From: Bacteroidota bacterium
GTDB lineage: Bacteria; Bacteroidota; Bacteroidia; JABEUT01
DNA length: 39,881 nucleotides
Reading direction: 5' to 3'
Assembly: GCA_013285805.1 (NCBI GenBank)
Contig: JABDGY010000017.1
Location: 1-39,881 of the forward strand
Numbering within the stretch: position 1 is the stretch's first letter; each line of letters starts with the position of its first letter. The translations under genes and the position numbers were made by a program. This document shows positions 9,998 to 19,248 of the stretch, piece after piece. The notes below the pieces were generated by a model, which was not told the DNA's origin, made no database searches, and saw only the letters and a program-made list of their open reading frames with translations.

Positions 9998-11584
9998 TTA
10001 TTGAATTATAAATTTCCCTTGCGAAAGTTGTTTACCTACTGGAGTCAATAGCCTATATAAGTACAACCCTTTAGCCTCATTGCTTAAATCAAGTTGCGTT
10101 GATTCAGAATAGAGGTTTATGCTCCTGATATTTTCTCCCATTATATTATAAATCTCAATCTTGCTATTAGCTATTTGCAGTTGGCTATTGGATATTTGAA
10201 TAGTGAAGACCCCATTATTAGGATTGGGGAAAATTGCAATATTACTTTGTAAACGTGATATATTATCTATTCCTTCAAGAATGCAAATCTCATTATAGGC
10301 TGCTCCACTGCTTGCCCTGCCACTATCAATAACCTCAATACTAGCAGTATCAACACTTGATGCAGCAGTACTTATTTTGCCGCTATCAATAGTAGTTATA
10401 CTACCTCCGCTGCCAGTAGCAGAACAAAGGCTTCCTATGGAATCCAAAGTTATTACATATACATCGTACCCACCGGCACCATAAGAATCAGTATAACCTG
10501 CTATGGCATATCCTCCATCATTGGTTTGAATTATTGAATTGCCATAATCATTTCCTTTACCGCCAACGGTTTTTGTCCAAATAATATTACCTACTGAATC
10601 AAGTTTTAATACATATACATCATATCCACCAGCGCCATAAGAATTAGTAAACCCAGCTATGGCATAACCTCCGTCTAAAGTTTGTATTATTGAATTACCT
10701 ACATCATTACTATCTCCACCTACAGTCTTCATCCATTTAACATTACCGGCTGAATCTAATTTTATAACATATATGTCATTCGGGAAGGAAGTTGTATCAG
10801 AATAGTAAGTACTTCCTGCTATAATATAGCCTTTATCCTTTGTCTGCTTAATAGAATTCCCAGTACTAAACGACCTATCTGCAATTACCTTACCCCATAT
10901 GTTGTTACCCATGGAATCAAGTTCAATAACACCAACTTGATTACTAAGAGTTCCTGCAATTACATATCCTCCTTTATTGTTTTGTATAATAGAATTGCCT
11001 TGATCCCAAGTGCTTGTGCCTCCTGCAGAACGCGCCCATTTAATATTCCCTGTTGCATCTAACCTTATTGTATACATTGATGGTCCCCAAGCTCCTGCTT
11101 CAGAACTTCCTGTTAATGAATATCCTCCGTCTTTTGTTTCAATAATTGAATATCCAAGGTTTTGATAACCTGTGCCGGTAGAAATTGTTTTTGTCCATAA
11201 TAGATTTCCTGCAAAATCAAGCTTTATGATATATATTTCATAATCACCCGAGAAAGTAACATATGAAAGAGTGTATCCTGTAATAATATAACCATCATCA
11301 GAAGTTTGAAATATGGAACTCCCTTCATCATCATTTGTTCCACCAATCGTCTTTGTCCATTGAATACTGTCTTTTGAATTCAATTTTATAACATATACAT
11401 CATAGTTACCTGCACCATATGAATCCGTGTACCCTACAATAGCATAGCCACCATCATTAGTTTGTATAATAGAACTCCCAATATCATCACCAGTACCACC
11501 AATTAAAATTTCCCCTTGTTTTACTTGAGCGTATACTAGGAAAGAATTAATAGCAAGAAATACTAATAGGAAATATTTTTTCAA
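9998..11584 (-). CDS. Secreted T9SS cargo protein with seven ~55-residue propeller-like repeats
   Basis: This 528-residue protein has a signal peptide (KKYFLLVFLAINSFLVYAQ) and seven consecutive repeats of about 47-58 residues between residues 22 and about 400. Each carries variants of GNSIIQTNDGGYAIAGYT followed by YDVYVIKLDSxGNxxWTKT and a GG at the junction. Seven such units suggest a seven-bladed beta-propeller, which is inference from repeat number. A Ser/Thr-rich linker follows, then a T9SS type A sorting domain (about residues 445-528) with IAIFPNPNNGVFTI and a terminal GKFIIQ. It should be exported by Sec, pass through SprA, and be cleaved or anchored at the surface. Substrate or binding partner is unknown. 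The start is TTG at 11584, which places the signal peptide at the N-terminus. The coding DNA is visibly more AT-rich than maeB. It is related in repeat type and tail to the gene at 34969. Confidence 0.9.
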   Translation of the reverse strand: MKKYFLLVFLAINSFLVYAQVKQGEILIGGTGDDIGSSIIQTNDGGYAIVGYTDSYGAGNYDVYVIKLNSKDSIQWTKTIGGTNDDEGSSIFQTSDDGYIITGYTLSYVTFSGDYEIYIIKLDFAGNLLWTKTISTGTGYQNLGYSIIETKDGGYSLTGSSEAGAWGPSMYTIRLDATGNIKWARSAGGTSTWDQGNSIIQNNKGGYVIAGTLSNQVGVIELDSMGNNIWGKVIADRSFSTGNSIKQTKDKGYIIAGSTYYSDTTSFPNDIYVIKLDSAGNVKWMKTVGGDSNDVGNSIIQTLDGGYAIAGFTNSYGAGGYDVYVLKLDSVGNIIWTKTVGGKGNDYGNSIIQTNDGGYAIAGYTDSYGAGGYDVYVITLDSIGSLCSATGSGGSITTIDSGKISTAASSVDTASIEVIDSGRASSGAAYNEICILEGIDNISRLQSNIAIFPNPNNGVFTIQISNSQLQIANSKIEIYNIMGENIRSINLYSESTQLDLSNEAKGLYLYRLLTPVGKQLSQGKFIIQ

Positions 11585-11709
11585 TAGATGGGTTCTTATT
11601 TGATTATCAATTTACTACTCTTGGGGCCTTCATTTATATACAAATGTCGGCTTTTATTGATAAAAACTATAGCAATAGAATTAATAAATTAATATCCAAA
11701 CAGGAATTA

Positions 11710-12555
11710 TTATTGAGTAAGAATCATTTTTTTAGTATCAATCTCCTTATTATCAATAATAAGAGTGTATAAATACATACCTGCCACCAATTCGCTGCCA
11801 TTTATTACAATGCTTTGGTTATCCTTGCCTGTAATTGGTATAGTTCTTTTTAAGCTACCGCTCATGTCAAAAACCATAAGGCTTGAGCTATTGCTTTGTT
11901 CTGGTATAAAGCAATTAATAGTTGTGGTCTGTGAGAAAGGATTCGGATTATTCTGATATAATATGCCTTGTTGGGGGTTCGATGGGCTTTGCAGTTGGTT
12001 AGGTGTTCCTTGTTGCTGGTTGTTTGGAGAGTTGTTTGGCGAACTGCCAGTGTCTTGCCCAGGCTTTTGATTACGCTCATGATTCCTATTGCAGCAATCG
12101 GATAATGCAGTAGCCAATGAATCTATCCTGCTGTTTTGAGCCTTTATGGCTTCAACTAAAAGACCGACAAGGTTGCCATATTCAATGCCATATAATGAAT
12201 CTTGCCCCATATTTACAACTTCGGGCGCCACTTTCAACACCTCCTGTGCTATCAGACCCATGCGGGTTTTCTTATAAAAAGCGCTGGTATCGCGTGGAAT
12301 AAAATTGTACGTTACGCCCCTTAATTGAAGTACCTTGCTTAATGCATTGGGTATTGTATTAATGTTTTGTTTCAGTCGCCGGTCGCTAAGCGCATTCCAT
12401 CCGTAAGACCATGATTGACCGGAGCCATATACATAGAAATTTTTATTTGTACTATTTTCTATCAATTGCCAGGTAATGGTTGAGGTTGAGTTTACATAAC
12501 TAACAACCGCTAAAGGTGAGTAACGTGACCGCACGAAAACGGCAATATTTGACAT
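11710..12555 (-). CDS. Peptidase-S74/tail-fibre chaperone-like domain with T9SS sorting tail; probably 5'-truncated
   Basis: The 281-residue product has three parts. Residues 1-55 are a short beta-rich stretch. Residues about 56-150 match the intramolecular-chaperone (peptidase S74, phage tail-fibre type) pattern: ALSDRRLKQNINTI, a VLQLRGVTYNF strand, then MGLIAQEVLKVAPEVV and a short coiled coil. In tailspikes this domain trimerises and then cuts itself off. A Gln/Asn/Pro-rich linker leads to a T9SS type A sorting domain (from about residue 195) with NNPNPFSQTTTIN and MYLYTLIIDN. There is no signal peptide at ATG 12555, and the frame is closed 50 bases upstream by the stop of the preceding gene. 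T9SS cargo must first cross the inner membrane by Sec, so this is probably a remnant that lost its N-terminal part. Domain calls are solid; whether the gene is functional is doubtful. Confidence 0.75.
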   Translation of the reverse strand: MSNIAVFVRSRYSPLAVVSYVNSTSTITWQLIENSTNKNFYVYGSGQSWSYGWNALSDRRLKQNINTIPNALSKVLQLRGVTYNFIPRDTSAFYKKTRMGLIAQEVLKVAPEVVNMGQDSLYGIEYGNLVGLLVEAIKAQNSRIDSLATALSDCCNRNHERNQKPGQDTGSSPNNSPNNQQQGTPNQLQSPSNPQQGILYQNNPNPFSQTTTINCFIPEQSNSSSLMVFDMSGSLKRTIPITGKDNQSIVINGSELVAGMYLYTLIIDNKEIDTKKMILTQ

Positions 12556-12603
12556 GTTTTGGCAACGTCTGGCAATTATTTGGGAATTTAACTCGCTAGC
12601 CGC

Positions 12604-15600
12604 TTAAAAATCGAGGCTGAAGGAAATATAGGTAACAGGTGAAGTATTTATTACACCGTTGTTAATGCCCCAGGCATCATCGAGCCTAACGTAATAACCT
12701 AGTATGCGCGTACGAAGCCCGCCGCCAAAACCTTCCACAAACGGGTCTTGCTGGGTAGAAAGAATAACCGTAATGGGATTACCTTTTGCACCAACAACGG
12801 TTTCGTTCAATGAGTTTTCATTGGAATAAGGCGACAAACCTGTCCATGCCGAACCGGCATCAAAAAATCCTATAATTTGAAAGTTGTTGAAGAAATCGGA
12901 TTTAATGGGCCTGTTAAGCAGGTAATGGAAAATAGGGAATCGTAACTCGCTGTTGAATACTACAAAATTGCTTCCGTTCCTTATGTTCTGGTCAAATCCT
13001 CTTAATGGAGTTGCCAGGGTTTGGTAAGCATAAGTTTCAGTCTGGGAGATATTAATGTTGTTATTAAATTGTGGCGATATCCATCCGTCAACACCACCCA
13101 GGTAATAGAGCAGTTTTTCCTGCCCGAATGATGTTCCTCCCGCAATGCGGTTTGCCCAAATAAGGTCGCGGCTTATTTTCTGGTAATAACGCGCATCGGC
13201 TCCTAAAATGTAAATATTGGCGCTACTTAGTCCCTGGTTCCAGTCGGGCGCGCCACCCATGTTGCGGTAATACTGTGCAAATATTTTACCCCTGAATCCA
13301 TAGTTAATATTAAGTTCAACAGGTATGGTTGCATCATACACGTACGCAATCTCTGCATTTGGCGTCAAACTAATTTCATCGGGGAATTCCAGGCTTGGTA
13401 TATCCGACGATTTCACAACATATTTATCAGCTCTCATGCCCGCGGTTCCTTCAATCCTGGCTACTTCGCTGAAAGGCCATTTAATAGTATAGTTTACGTC
13501 GTAGGTAAATGTTTTAAGAACATCGCCGGTACTTATGCCACTCGGAAGGTCTATATCGTATGAATTAGCAACACGGTGCAGTAATAGTTGCTTGTCAAGG
13601 CGCTTTGAAAGGTCTTCATAGCTCAGGTAATATTCATTGTTGGCAAGGTCGAATGACAGGCGAACACCGCCGTCTATTCTATAGTCTTCAAATAAGTCGG
13701 ACATGCCCACCCTGAAGAATGCATTAAGCCCACTATTCGTGTATAACGGCGCCCCGCCACCTGTATATGGCTGGTATGCCAAGTTCAGGTAAGTATCATC
13801 AAGCTGCGCAAGTACAAAATCGGGAGAGAAGCTAACATGGTAATCGTTCTTTTCAAGTACGTGCCTGCGCCCGCTGTTAGAATCATGTTTAACCGTATCT
13901 CTGGCAGGTGTGGCAGGCTTTGGTTGCTGCTGAACAACCGTTGGGGTTACCGCATTAATTACGGTAACTTTTATCTGCGGCTTATCATTATCGAATGAAT
14001 AGTCATTTATATCGACCGGTTGGTTGCCTGAACTATTTTTAAGTGAATCTGTTTTCTTCTTTGAAGTATCGGGTGCAGGAGTAGTGGCCACTACATTAGG
14101 AGCAGTGACAACAGGCGGATATTTAATTAGTATAGTTGTAGTATCCTTTTTTGCAATTGCCGCCAATGAATCATTCCGCTGCTTCCTTTTTTCGTTCATT
14201 AACTGTGCTGCCATATATGTTGTATTGGCAGGCGTAGTAGGTATGTACGAACCAACGTAAGTCGACAATGTATCGCGGTACATCAGGTATTTGCCTTTAT
14301 AGAAAATAATCTGGGTAATGTTTCGCAGGCCATTTGGCGCATCCTGTTCAACTATGTTGCGGGCATAATCTGTTATGGGATATGAATGCACAACATAGCG
14401 GTAATGAGCGGCAGTATCTACAAAACTTATGGTACTGTCTACATGCGCTATATAACGGTTTACAACGCCCGATGCATTACTGAGGTACGATACATAGTCG
14501 CCGCTGTAACCCATAGGATATGTTTCATCGGCATCGGGTGTATTGGTTATCTGGCGCAATACATTGGAATGTCCAGCATAATCATATTCAAAAATATCGT
14601 GATGCCGTTGCATTTTATGATAGTCCCCACCGTTTCGCAAGGTATCATCGGGGCGGTTCGAGCTGAAAATTATTTTGTTGGAATGGTCAATAAAACGTGG
14701 GTTAAGGTCATCGTAAACATCTTTGGTAATCTGCTCAAATGCGTTCGATGCCGCGGTAAACACATATATATCCGACTGCCCATCCTGCACAGCCGACATG
14801 GCAAATTTTGTTCCATCATCGGAATATGAGAAATCAAGAATCTTAGAGAAATTAACTATGCGCCTCGATTCAAGTTTTTTGTCAGCAAGCGTATATGTAT
14901 AAAGCATCAGCTTACCTTTTTCCTCCAGTATAATAGAGAACAACTGGCTGGTCGGGTGCCATGCTGTAAGCGGGTATGAATAGTCGATTATGCGGTTTAT
15001 TTTATGCCCCTGCTTAAGTATTCTCTTCCTCTTATGGGTCTGGAAGTCATACAGCCATACTTTCATCTGGCCCAGTTCATTTGTGGAATAAACTACATAA
15101 CGTCCATCAGGACTTGCATGTAACTGGTAATAGGTGCGGGCTGCTTTGGGCTTTGGCAGAATAGGGCTGGTTTTAGGCAATATCTCGGCCGTTTTCTCTT
15201 TTTTGTATTGGGCATTGTAATAACTGAGCCAATCGGCAGAAAGCGATTTCAGCGAGCTTCCCAGTACAAAAACAAAGGCGCTTTCCACGCTGCGGCTGGT
15301 ACGCGTAAGGTACAACAGGTTTGGTATAACTGTCTCACCATAAGTTTGCGCAATGTAATTCCATATCGACATACCGGCGTATGTGGCATCCATACCGGTA
15401 AGGTGGTTGAATTTTTTATATCGCCCCGATTCAATTCCATCGCGTACGTGATTATCGGTCTGGGCATCCCAGCCTTTAGCTGCGTAATACACAAAACCCT
15501 GTTCAAACCAGGGAGGTATGTTAAGCAGTGTAGAACTCCGTATGACATTTGAAAAGCTTCCGCCATACATCATTTCATTAAACAAAACCTGGGCCACGCC

Positions 15601-16035
15601 CAAACGTATCTGCTCATCCAGCTTCTGGTGGTCTCCTTCAAAATAGAGTATTACCTTATGTCCTACAATCTTGTTCATGCCACCCGTATTATACTGGTCG
15701 TCTGTACCAAGACCTATATTACTCTGGGCATATTCCGACTCCTTATTGTACAATATAAAATCAATACTGTTTTGCAACTGGTAATCCATAACAGCCGAAA
15801 GCTCATTTATAATTTCCTTGGCCCTGCTTCCTACATACCCTGCCACCTTATCGCCACCCATATAAAAATAAACACGGTAAGCCGTAAAGTCGTAATAGGT
15901 CCAGTTAAAAGGAGTGTACTGCACACGGTTTTTCCCAAACTCCATTTGCGAGCCTGTATAAAATTGCGATGTGGCGGAAAAGTGGATGGAGAGAACCAGT
16001 ATAGCCGCGTAGTAAATCTTTCGTCCGGGTAACAC
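12604..16035 (-). CDS. Outer-membrane protein: pseudo-peptidase domain + TolB-like propeller + C-terminal beta-barrel
   Basis: This 1143-residue protein starts with a signal peptide (residues about 5-23, YYAAILVLSIHFSATSQ) from a GTG start at 16035. Residues about 40-280 resemble the peptidase MA-like region: helix RLGVAQVLFNEMM at 144-156 and IPPWFEQGFVYYAAKGWD at 173-190. In active members the first motif is HExxH; here the zinc ligands are absent, so it is probably not a peptidase. Residues about 305-600 are a TolB/WD40-like propeller with repeated motifs such as YHASPDGRYVVYSTN-type blades. A Thr/Pro/Lys-rich linker follows (about 615-735), then a C-terminal region ending in VTYISFSLDF, typical of a surface-antigen beta-barrel with a terminal aromatic residue. 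I infer an outer-membrane protein with a large periplasmic part. It is transcribed divergently from the hydrolase at 16088. Confidence 0.8.
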   Translation of the reverse strand: MLPGRKIYYAAILVLSIHFSATSQFYTGSQMEFGKNRVQYTPFNWTYYDFTAYRVYFYMGGDKVAGYVGSRAKEIINELSAVMDYQLQNSIDFILYNKESEYAQSNIGLGTDDQYNTGGMNKIVGHKVILYFEGDHQKLDEQIRLGVAQVLFNEMMYGGSFSNVIRSSTLLNIPPWFEQGFVYYAAKGWDAQTDNHVRDGIESGRYKKFNHLTGMDATYAGMSIWNYIAQTYGETVIPNLLYLTRTSRSVESAFVFVLGSSLKSLSADWLSYYNAQYKKEKTAEILPKTSPILPKPKAARTYYQLHASPDGRYVVYSTNELGQMKVWLYDFQTHKRKRILKQGHKINRIIDYSYPLTAWHPTSQLFSIILEEKGKLMLYTYTLADKKLESRRIVNFSKILDFSYSDDGTKFAMSAVQDGQSDIYVFTAASNAFEQITKDVYDDLNPRFIDHSNKIIFSSNRPDDTLRNGGDYHKMQRHHDIFEYDYAGHSNVLRQITNTPDADETYPMGYSGDYVSYLSNASGVVNRYIAHVDSTISFVDTAAHYRYVVHSYPITDYARNIVEQDAPNGLRNITQIIFYKGKYLMYRDTLSTYVGSYIPTTPANTTYMAAQLMNEKRKQRNDSLAAIAKKDTTTILIKYPPVVTAPNVVATTPAPDTSKKKTDSLKNSSGNQPVDINDYSFDNDKPQIKVTVINAVTPTVVQQQPKPATPARDTVKHDSNSGRRHVLEKNDYHVSFSPDFVLAQLDDTYLNLAYQPYTGGGAPLYTNSGLNAFFRVGMSDLFEDYRIDGGVRLSFDLANNEYYLSYEDLSKRLDKQLLLHRVANSYDIDLPSGISTGDVLKTFTYDVNYTIKWPFSEVARIEGTAGMRADKYVVKSSDIPSLEFPDEISLTPNAEIAYVYDATIPVELNINYGFRGKIFAQYYRNMGGAPDWNQGLSSANIYILGADARYYQKISRDLIWANRIAGGTSFGQEKLLYYLGGVDGWISPQFNNNINISQTETYAYQTLATPLRGFDQNIRNGSNFVVFNSELRFPIFHYLLNRPIKSDFFNNFQIIGFFDAGSAWTGLSPYSNENSLNETVVGAKGNPITVILSTQQDPFVEGFGGGLRTRILGYYVRLDDAWGINNGVINTSPVTYISFSLDF

Positions 16036-16062
16036 AGTACAATTATTAGAATGCTAATTTAG

Positions 16063-16070
16063 TATTTTTG
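16063..16070 (+). promoter_or_regulatory. -7 promoter element for the MBL-fold hydrolase gene
   Basis: TATTTTTG is an exact match to TAnnTTTG, 17 bases before the ATG at 16088. It lies in the 52-base gap between divergent genes. The -33 element is not clear. Confidence 0.5.
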
Positions 16071-16087
16071 CGTTAACAGTAACAGAT

Positions 16088-16744
16088 ATGCTCGACCAAA
16101 AAAACTTTGTTTTTAACCTCTTTGCCGAAAATACCTATATACTTTACCTTGAAAACGGTGAAGCTGCCATAATTGACCCGGGTTGCAGCGATGGAGCCGA
16201 GAACAGGAAACTGGCCGATTTCATAAAAAGTAACGGGCTGAAGCCTGTTTTATTGCTCAATACCCATGCCCATATTGACCATGTGCTGGGCAACGATTTT
16301 GTTTACCGTGAATATGGGCTGAAACCCTTTTTGCATAAAGATGATTTACAGATACTTGAAGCGTTGGTTTATTCTTCGCAATTTTATGGGGTAAACGCTA
16401 CGGCATCGCCTGAACCACAGGGCTTTTTAAATGAAGGCGATAGTGTAAAACTGGGTACCGAGGAACTGAAAGTGATTTTTGCTCCGGGCCATTCACCCGG
16501 AAGTGTTTGCTTTTATTCCGAAAAGCAAAAAATATTATGGGGAGGCGATGTACTTTTCAGGGAAAGTATCGGGCGCACCGATTTACCCGGGGGCGATTTC
16601 GATACCCTTGCGTTTAACATCCGCACTAAAATTTTTACCCTGCCAGACGAGGTAATTATTTATTCCGGCCATGGAGTACCTACAACCGTTGGCCACGAAA
16701 AAAAGTATAACCCCTTTGTGGGCGAATTAGCAGAAAAAGTATAG
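16088..16744 (+). CDS. Metallo-beta-lactamase-fold hydrolase (glyoxalase II-like)
   Basis: A cytoplasmic 218-residue protein of the MBL fold with all the metal-binding motifs. THAHIDH at 59-65 provides the HxHxDH ligands, H135 lies in GHSPGSVCFY, D154 lies in GGDVLF, and a C-terminal SGHG motif is present. The segment ESIGRTDLPGGD is typical of the group annotated as hydroxyacylglutathione hydrolase-like or YcbL-like thioesterases. The protein is shorter than classic glyoxalase II and lacks the C-terminal glutathione-binding helices, so the substrate cannot be named. ATG start with a good -7 box upstream. It is monocistronic, facing the GIN-domain gene with a shared terminator. Confidence 0.9.
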   Translation: MLDQKNFVFNLFAENTYILYLENGEAAIIDPGCSDGAENRKLADFIKSNGLKPVLLLNTHAHIDHVLGNDFVYREYGLKPFLHKDDLQILEALVYSSQFYGVNATASPEPQGFLNEGDSVKLGTEELKVIFAPGHSPGSVCFYSEKQKILWGGDVLFRESIGRTDLPGGDFDTLAFNIRTKIFTLPDEVIIYSGHGVPTTVGHEKKYNPFVGELAEKV

Positions 16745-16758
16745 AAACCTGTAAAACA

Positions 16759-16794
16759 AAACAACCCTTCGCGGAAAAACCGGAAAGGTTGTTT
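16759..16794. terminator. Bidirectional hairpin between convergent genes
   Basis: AAACAACCCTT and AAAGGTTGTTT pair as an 11-base stem with one mismatch around a GC-rich loop. The hairpin lies between the 3' ends of the hydrolase gene and the GIN-domain gene, with T-rich sequence after it. It is likely an intrinsic terminator used from both sides. Confidence 0.6.
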
Positions 16795-16815
16795 ACTATA
16801 TATTTTTTTAGCTGC

Positions 16816-18123
16816 TTAGAAACCGCCAAAAACTATTCCTAAGGTATATTGAGGTAGTTCAGGAGGGCCTGCAGTGGCACCCTGTGCCTGTGAAAACAAG
16901 TTAGTCATGCGATAGTTAAAATAGAAGCTTATGCCATTCTGCATCCCAGCGCGAAAGGTGAGCCCGTAGTTTGTGGTATTTGCAAATGTCAGACTTCTAT
17001 CAATAGTTTTGGTTGTTGAACCAATGCTGTTTGCTTCGTGGTTATCGTCCCATGTTATATGCTTTGTATAGAATGCCCATTCGTAATAAAACCCGCCATC
17101 GAAGTACATTTTACCAATATAGAACCTATCGAACACCAGGCCGCCCAGGTTATCGAACGAAATCTTTTCGGCATTATGAAGGGTAGCGTTAGGCAATCTT
17201 TTAGTAGAGTCCTGGGTAAGGTAAAAGTCAGTCGATTTATAATAAATATCCACTCCGATTCCATTCCATTTAAAGAATTTATATCCTCCGCCAAAGCCCA
17301 TATAAAATTCCCTTGAGCGGCCGTAACGTATAGCTGCACCTGCATTATCTGGACCAAGCACATAGCCCCAACCGATAAATCCATCGCCGAATTTGTGGCT
17401 AAAGGAACCTTCCGTATCATTCGAATCAGAAGTATTTTTTGTGTTTCCCGTTTCCACGTTATTTCCGTCAATAGATTTTACAACTCCCTGGTCTTTTGCG
17501 TTAATATTTTTCTGAGTCGGGTTTCCTTTATACTTTATTACACTGGCGTCTGATGCCCTTGCACTAAGACTGGTATATGGTTGTACTGTTACGGTTGATG
17601 CATCGTTTGCTACTGCGGTAACCGAAGTCGCAGTCATATTACCCGCCTGGACCGCTGCACCATCAGAGGATACAACATCAAAGGAAGTTGTACGGCCTGA
17701 TAATTTCAAAGTGCTTGCATCTTTTACTTTAGCTGTAACCGATGTTGCATCAAGGTCGAGCATTACGGTAGAAGCATCTACAGCCGTAATTTTTAAATCA
17801 ACCATACTCAGCGTGTTTTGCGATTTAATGGTAGAAGCTCCACGGGCAGTTACCGATGCAAGGCGGTTTACTTTCACAGTGCACGATGCACCACCTGAAG
17901 CGCGCACGGTAAATGTTCCGTTTTCTGTTTTTGTTTTTACCTGGTCGGGTATGCTTCCCGAACCCACTATTACCATATCGCTGTCGGATTGGATGATAGT
18001 TATTGTTGATCCGCCATCGGCTTCAATATATGCGAATTCGTTCAGGAGTTTTTTTCCGCTATCCTGCGCATTAACAAAGGCAAGGCCGGTAAACAGGGCT
18101 GTAAGTGTAAGAAATGTTTTCAT
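16816..18123 (-). CDS. GIN-domain (DUF2807-like) protein with outer-membrane barrel-like C-terminus
   Basis: The 435-residue protein has a signal peptide (KTFLTLTALFTGLAFVNAQ). Residues about 28-210 form a repetitive beta-rich domain in which short strands alternate with DASTV/DAST motifs (for example VDASTVMLDLDATSVTAKVK and VANDASTVTV). This is the head-GIN/DUF2807 pattern, a right-handed beta-helix-like adhesin-type domain. Residues about 245-435 look like a small outer-membrane beta-barrel (FYMGFGGGYKFFKWNGIGVDIY, ending in YTLGIVFGGF). It is the third gene of the run sigma factor, anti-sigma factor, this gene, with 62 bases between it and the anti-sigma gene. I infer that it is either the regulated target or an envelope partner of that pair. 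The ligand is unknown. Confidence 0.82.
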   Translation of the reverse strand: MKTFLTLTALFTGLAFVNAQDSGKKLLNEFAYIEADGGSTITIIQSDSDMVIVGSGSIPDQVKTKTENGTFTVRASGGASCTVKVNRLASVTARGASTIKSQNTLSMVDLKITAVDASTVMLDLDATSVTAKVKDASTLKLSGRTTSFDVVSSDGAAVQAGNMTATSVTAVANDASTVTVQPYTSLSARASDASVIKYKGNPTQKNINAKDQGVVKSIDGNNVETGNTKNTSDSNDTEGSFSHKFGDGFIGWGYVLGPDNAGAAIRYGRSREFYMGFGGGYKFFKWNGIGVDIYYKSTDFYLTQDSTKRLPNATLHNAEKISFDNLGGLVFDRFYIGKMYFDGGFYYEWAFYTKHITWDDNHEANSIGSTTKTIDRSLTFANTTNYGLTFRAGMQNGISFYFNYRMTNLFSQAQGATAGPPELPQYTLGIVFGGF

Positions 18124-18185
18124 GACAGTTTAATTTTAATTGGCTTGTTTGACGTATGACGTCTTGCCCCCTGCGTTTGTTACAA

Positions 18186-19247
18186 TCAGTAGGCGTTATT
18201 TTTTAAACGAAGGGTAAGTTTTTCATCGCCTACACTGAGCTGGTAGGCTATTACCTTATCGGAGCTTGCACTATAATATTTGTTTACCTCAACAGGGCGA
18301 CTGAAAATACTGCCGATGCTTTTGAAGGCATTGCCTATAAATGCAAACACCGATTTCTTCTTTACCGGAACAATATTGTTTGCGGTAAAAGTATTCTGCA
18401 ATGAGTCATGGAAATCTTTCACTGCAATATGGGTAAGTGAATCTGTTGGTTGAGTAATGGCAGGAGTTATAGCAACACTATCATGCTTTTGTATAATAGG
18501 ATTATTCTGAACAACCGCTTTCGCTGAATCATGCAATGGGGCATTTACAACAGGAGTTTCATGCTGACTCTTCTTTACATAATAGGTTGTTGCTTTCTCT
18601 TGTTTGTCGCTATGCTGAACAACTACTGGGGCTTGTACATTATTATTCTGCACTGGAGTTTGAACAGTCTGAATGTTTTGTACTGCATGTTTTACAGTGT
18701 CGGTAACATGGTTATTATTTGCAACAATATTATTATCGCTGCTGTTATTACTGTTGTTGCGTAACATGAAATACGCTACAATAATAATTGCTACCGATGC
18801 CGCTGCCGACCAATAATACCAAGCTGCTGGGCGCCGTGCATTGCGCTTCTTCAAAAATTCTTTATCAGTAAATACAATGGTAATATCGGTAGTAAGTTTT
18901 GTTTTCTGGTATAGCGCCAATTCATTTTCGTAAACAGGATTCAGCTTTATAAAATTCAGGAACTGGGCTTTTGATTCAGCGTTTAGTGTGCCTTCAATAT
19001 ACTGTACAGCAAACTCATCGAAGTTATTTGCATTTACAGGCGTTAAAGATTTCTTCAGCGATTCCTTTCCTTCAAATTTTATCTCTTCCTTATCATTTAA
19101 TGAAACAGGCTCATAGCTTTCAAACTCTTCCTTCAGTTCCGGGTGATGAGCAAGAAAGTCCATCAGCTCCTGCGTGGCATGGGCATCGAGCGTTCCCTCG
19201 TAGTAATCGAGGAAATATGCTTCGTAGTTATATTGACTTATGCTCAT
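18186..19247 (-). CDS. Membrane-anchored anti-sigma factor-like protein
   Basis: A 353-residue single-pass membrane protein. Residues 1-60 and 75-115 carry two related acidic helical segments (YEAYFLDYYEGTLDAHATQE and FDEFAVQYIEGTLNAESKAQ), the pattern of cytoplasmic anti-sigma domains in Bacteroidota, without a visible CHCC zinc motif. One transmembrane helix follows at about 142-162 (AAWYYWSAAASVAIIIVAYFM), preceded by a KKRNARR patch, so the N-terminus should be cytoplasmic. The periplasmic part is Asn/Gln/Val-rich and low-complexity, then a short C-terminal domain (about 290-353). It begins one base after the end of the ECF sigma gene, so the two are translationally coupled, which supports the regulator role. 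Confidence 0.82.
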   Translation of the reverse strand: MSISQYNYEAYFLDYYEGTLDAHATQELMDFLAHHPELKEEFESYEPVSLNDKEEIKFEGKESLKKSLTPVNANNFDEFAVQYIEGTLNAESKAQFLNFIKLNPVYENELALYQKTKLTTDITIVFTDKEFLKKRNARRPAAWYYWSAAASVAIIIVAYFMLRNNSNNSSDNNIVANNNHVTDTVKHAVQNIQTVQTPVQNNNVQAPVVVQHSDKQEKATTYYVKKSQHETPVVNAPLHDSAKAVVQNNPIIQKHDSVAITPAITQPTDSLTHIAVKDFHDSLQNTFTANNIVPVKKKSVFAFIGNAFKSIGSIFSRPVEVNKYYSASSDKVIAYQLSVGDEKLTLRLKNNAY

Positions 19248-19248
19248 G

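Noticed and set aside
14386-14829. Plus-strand open frame of 147 codons
   Set aside because: Antisense to the large outer-membrane protein gene, without recognisable domains.
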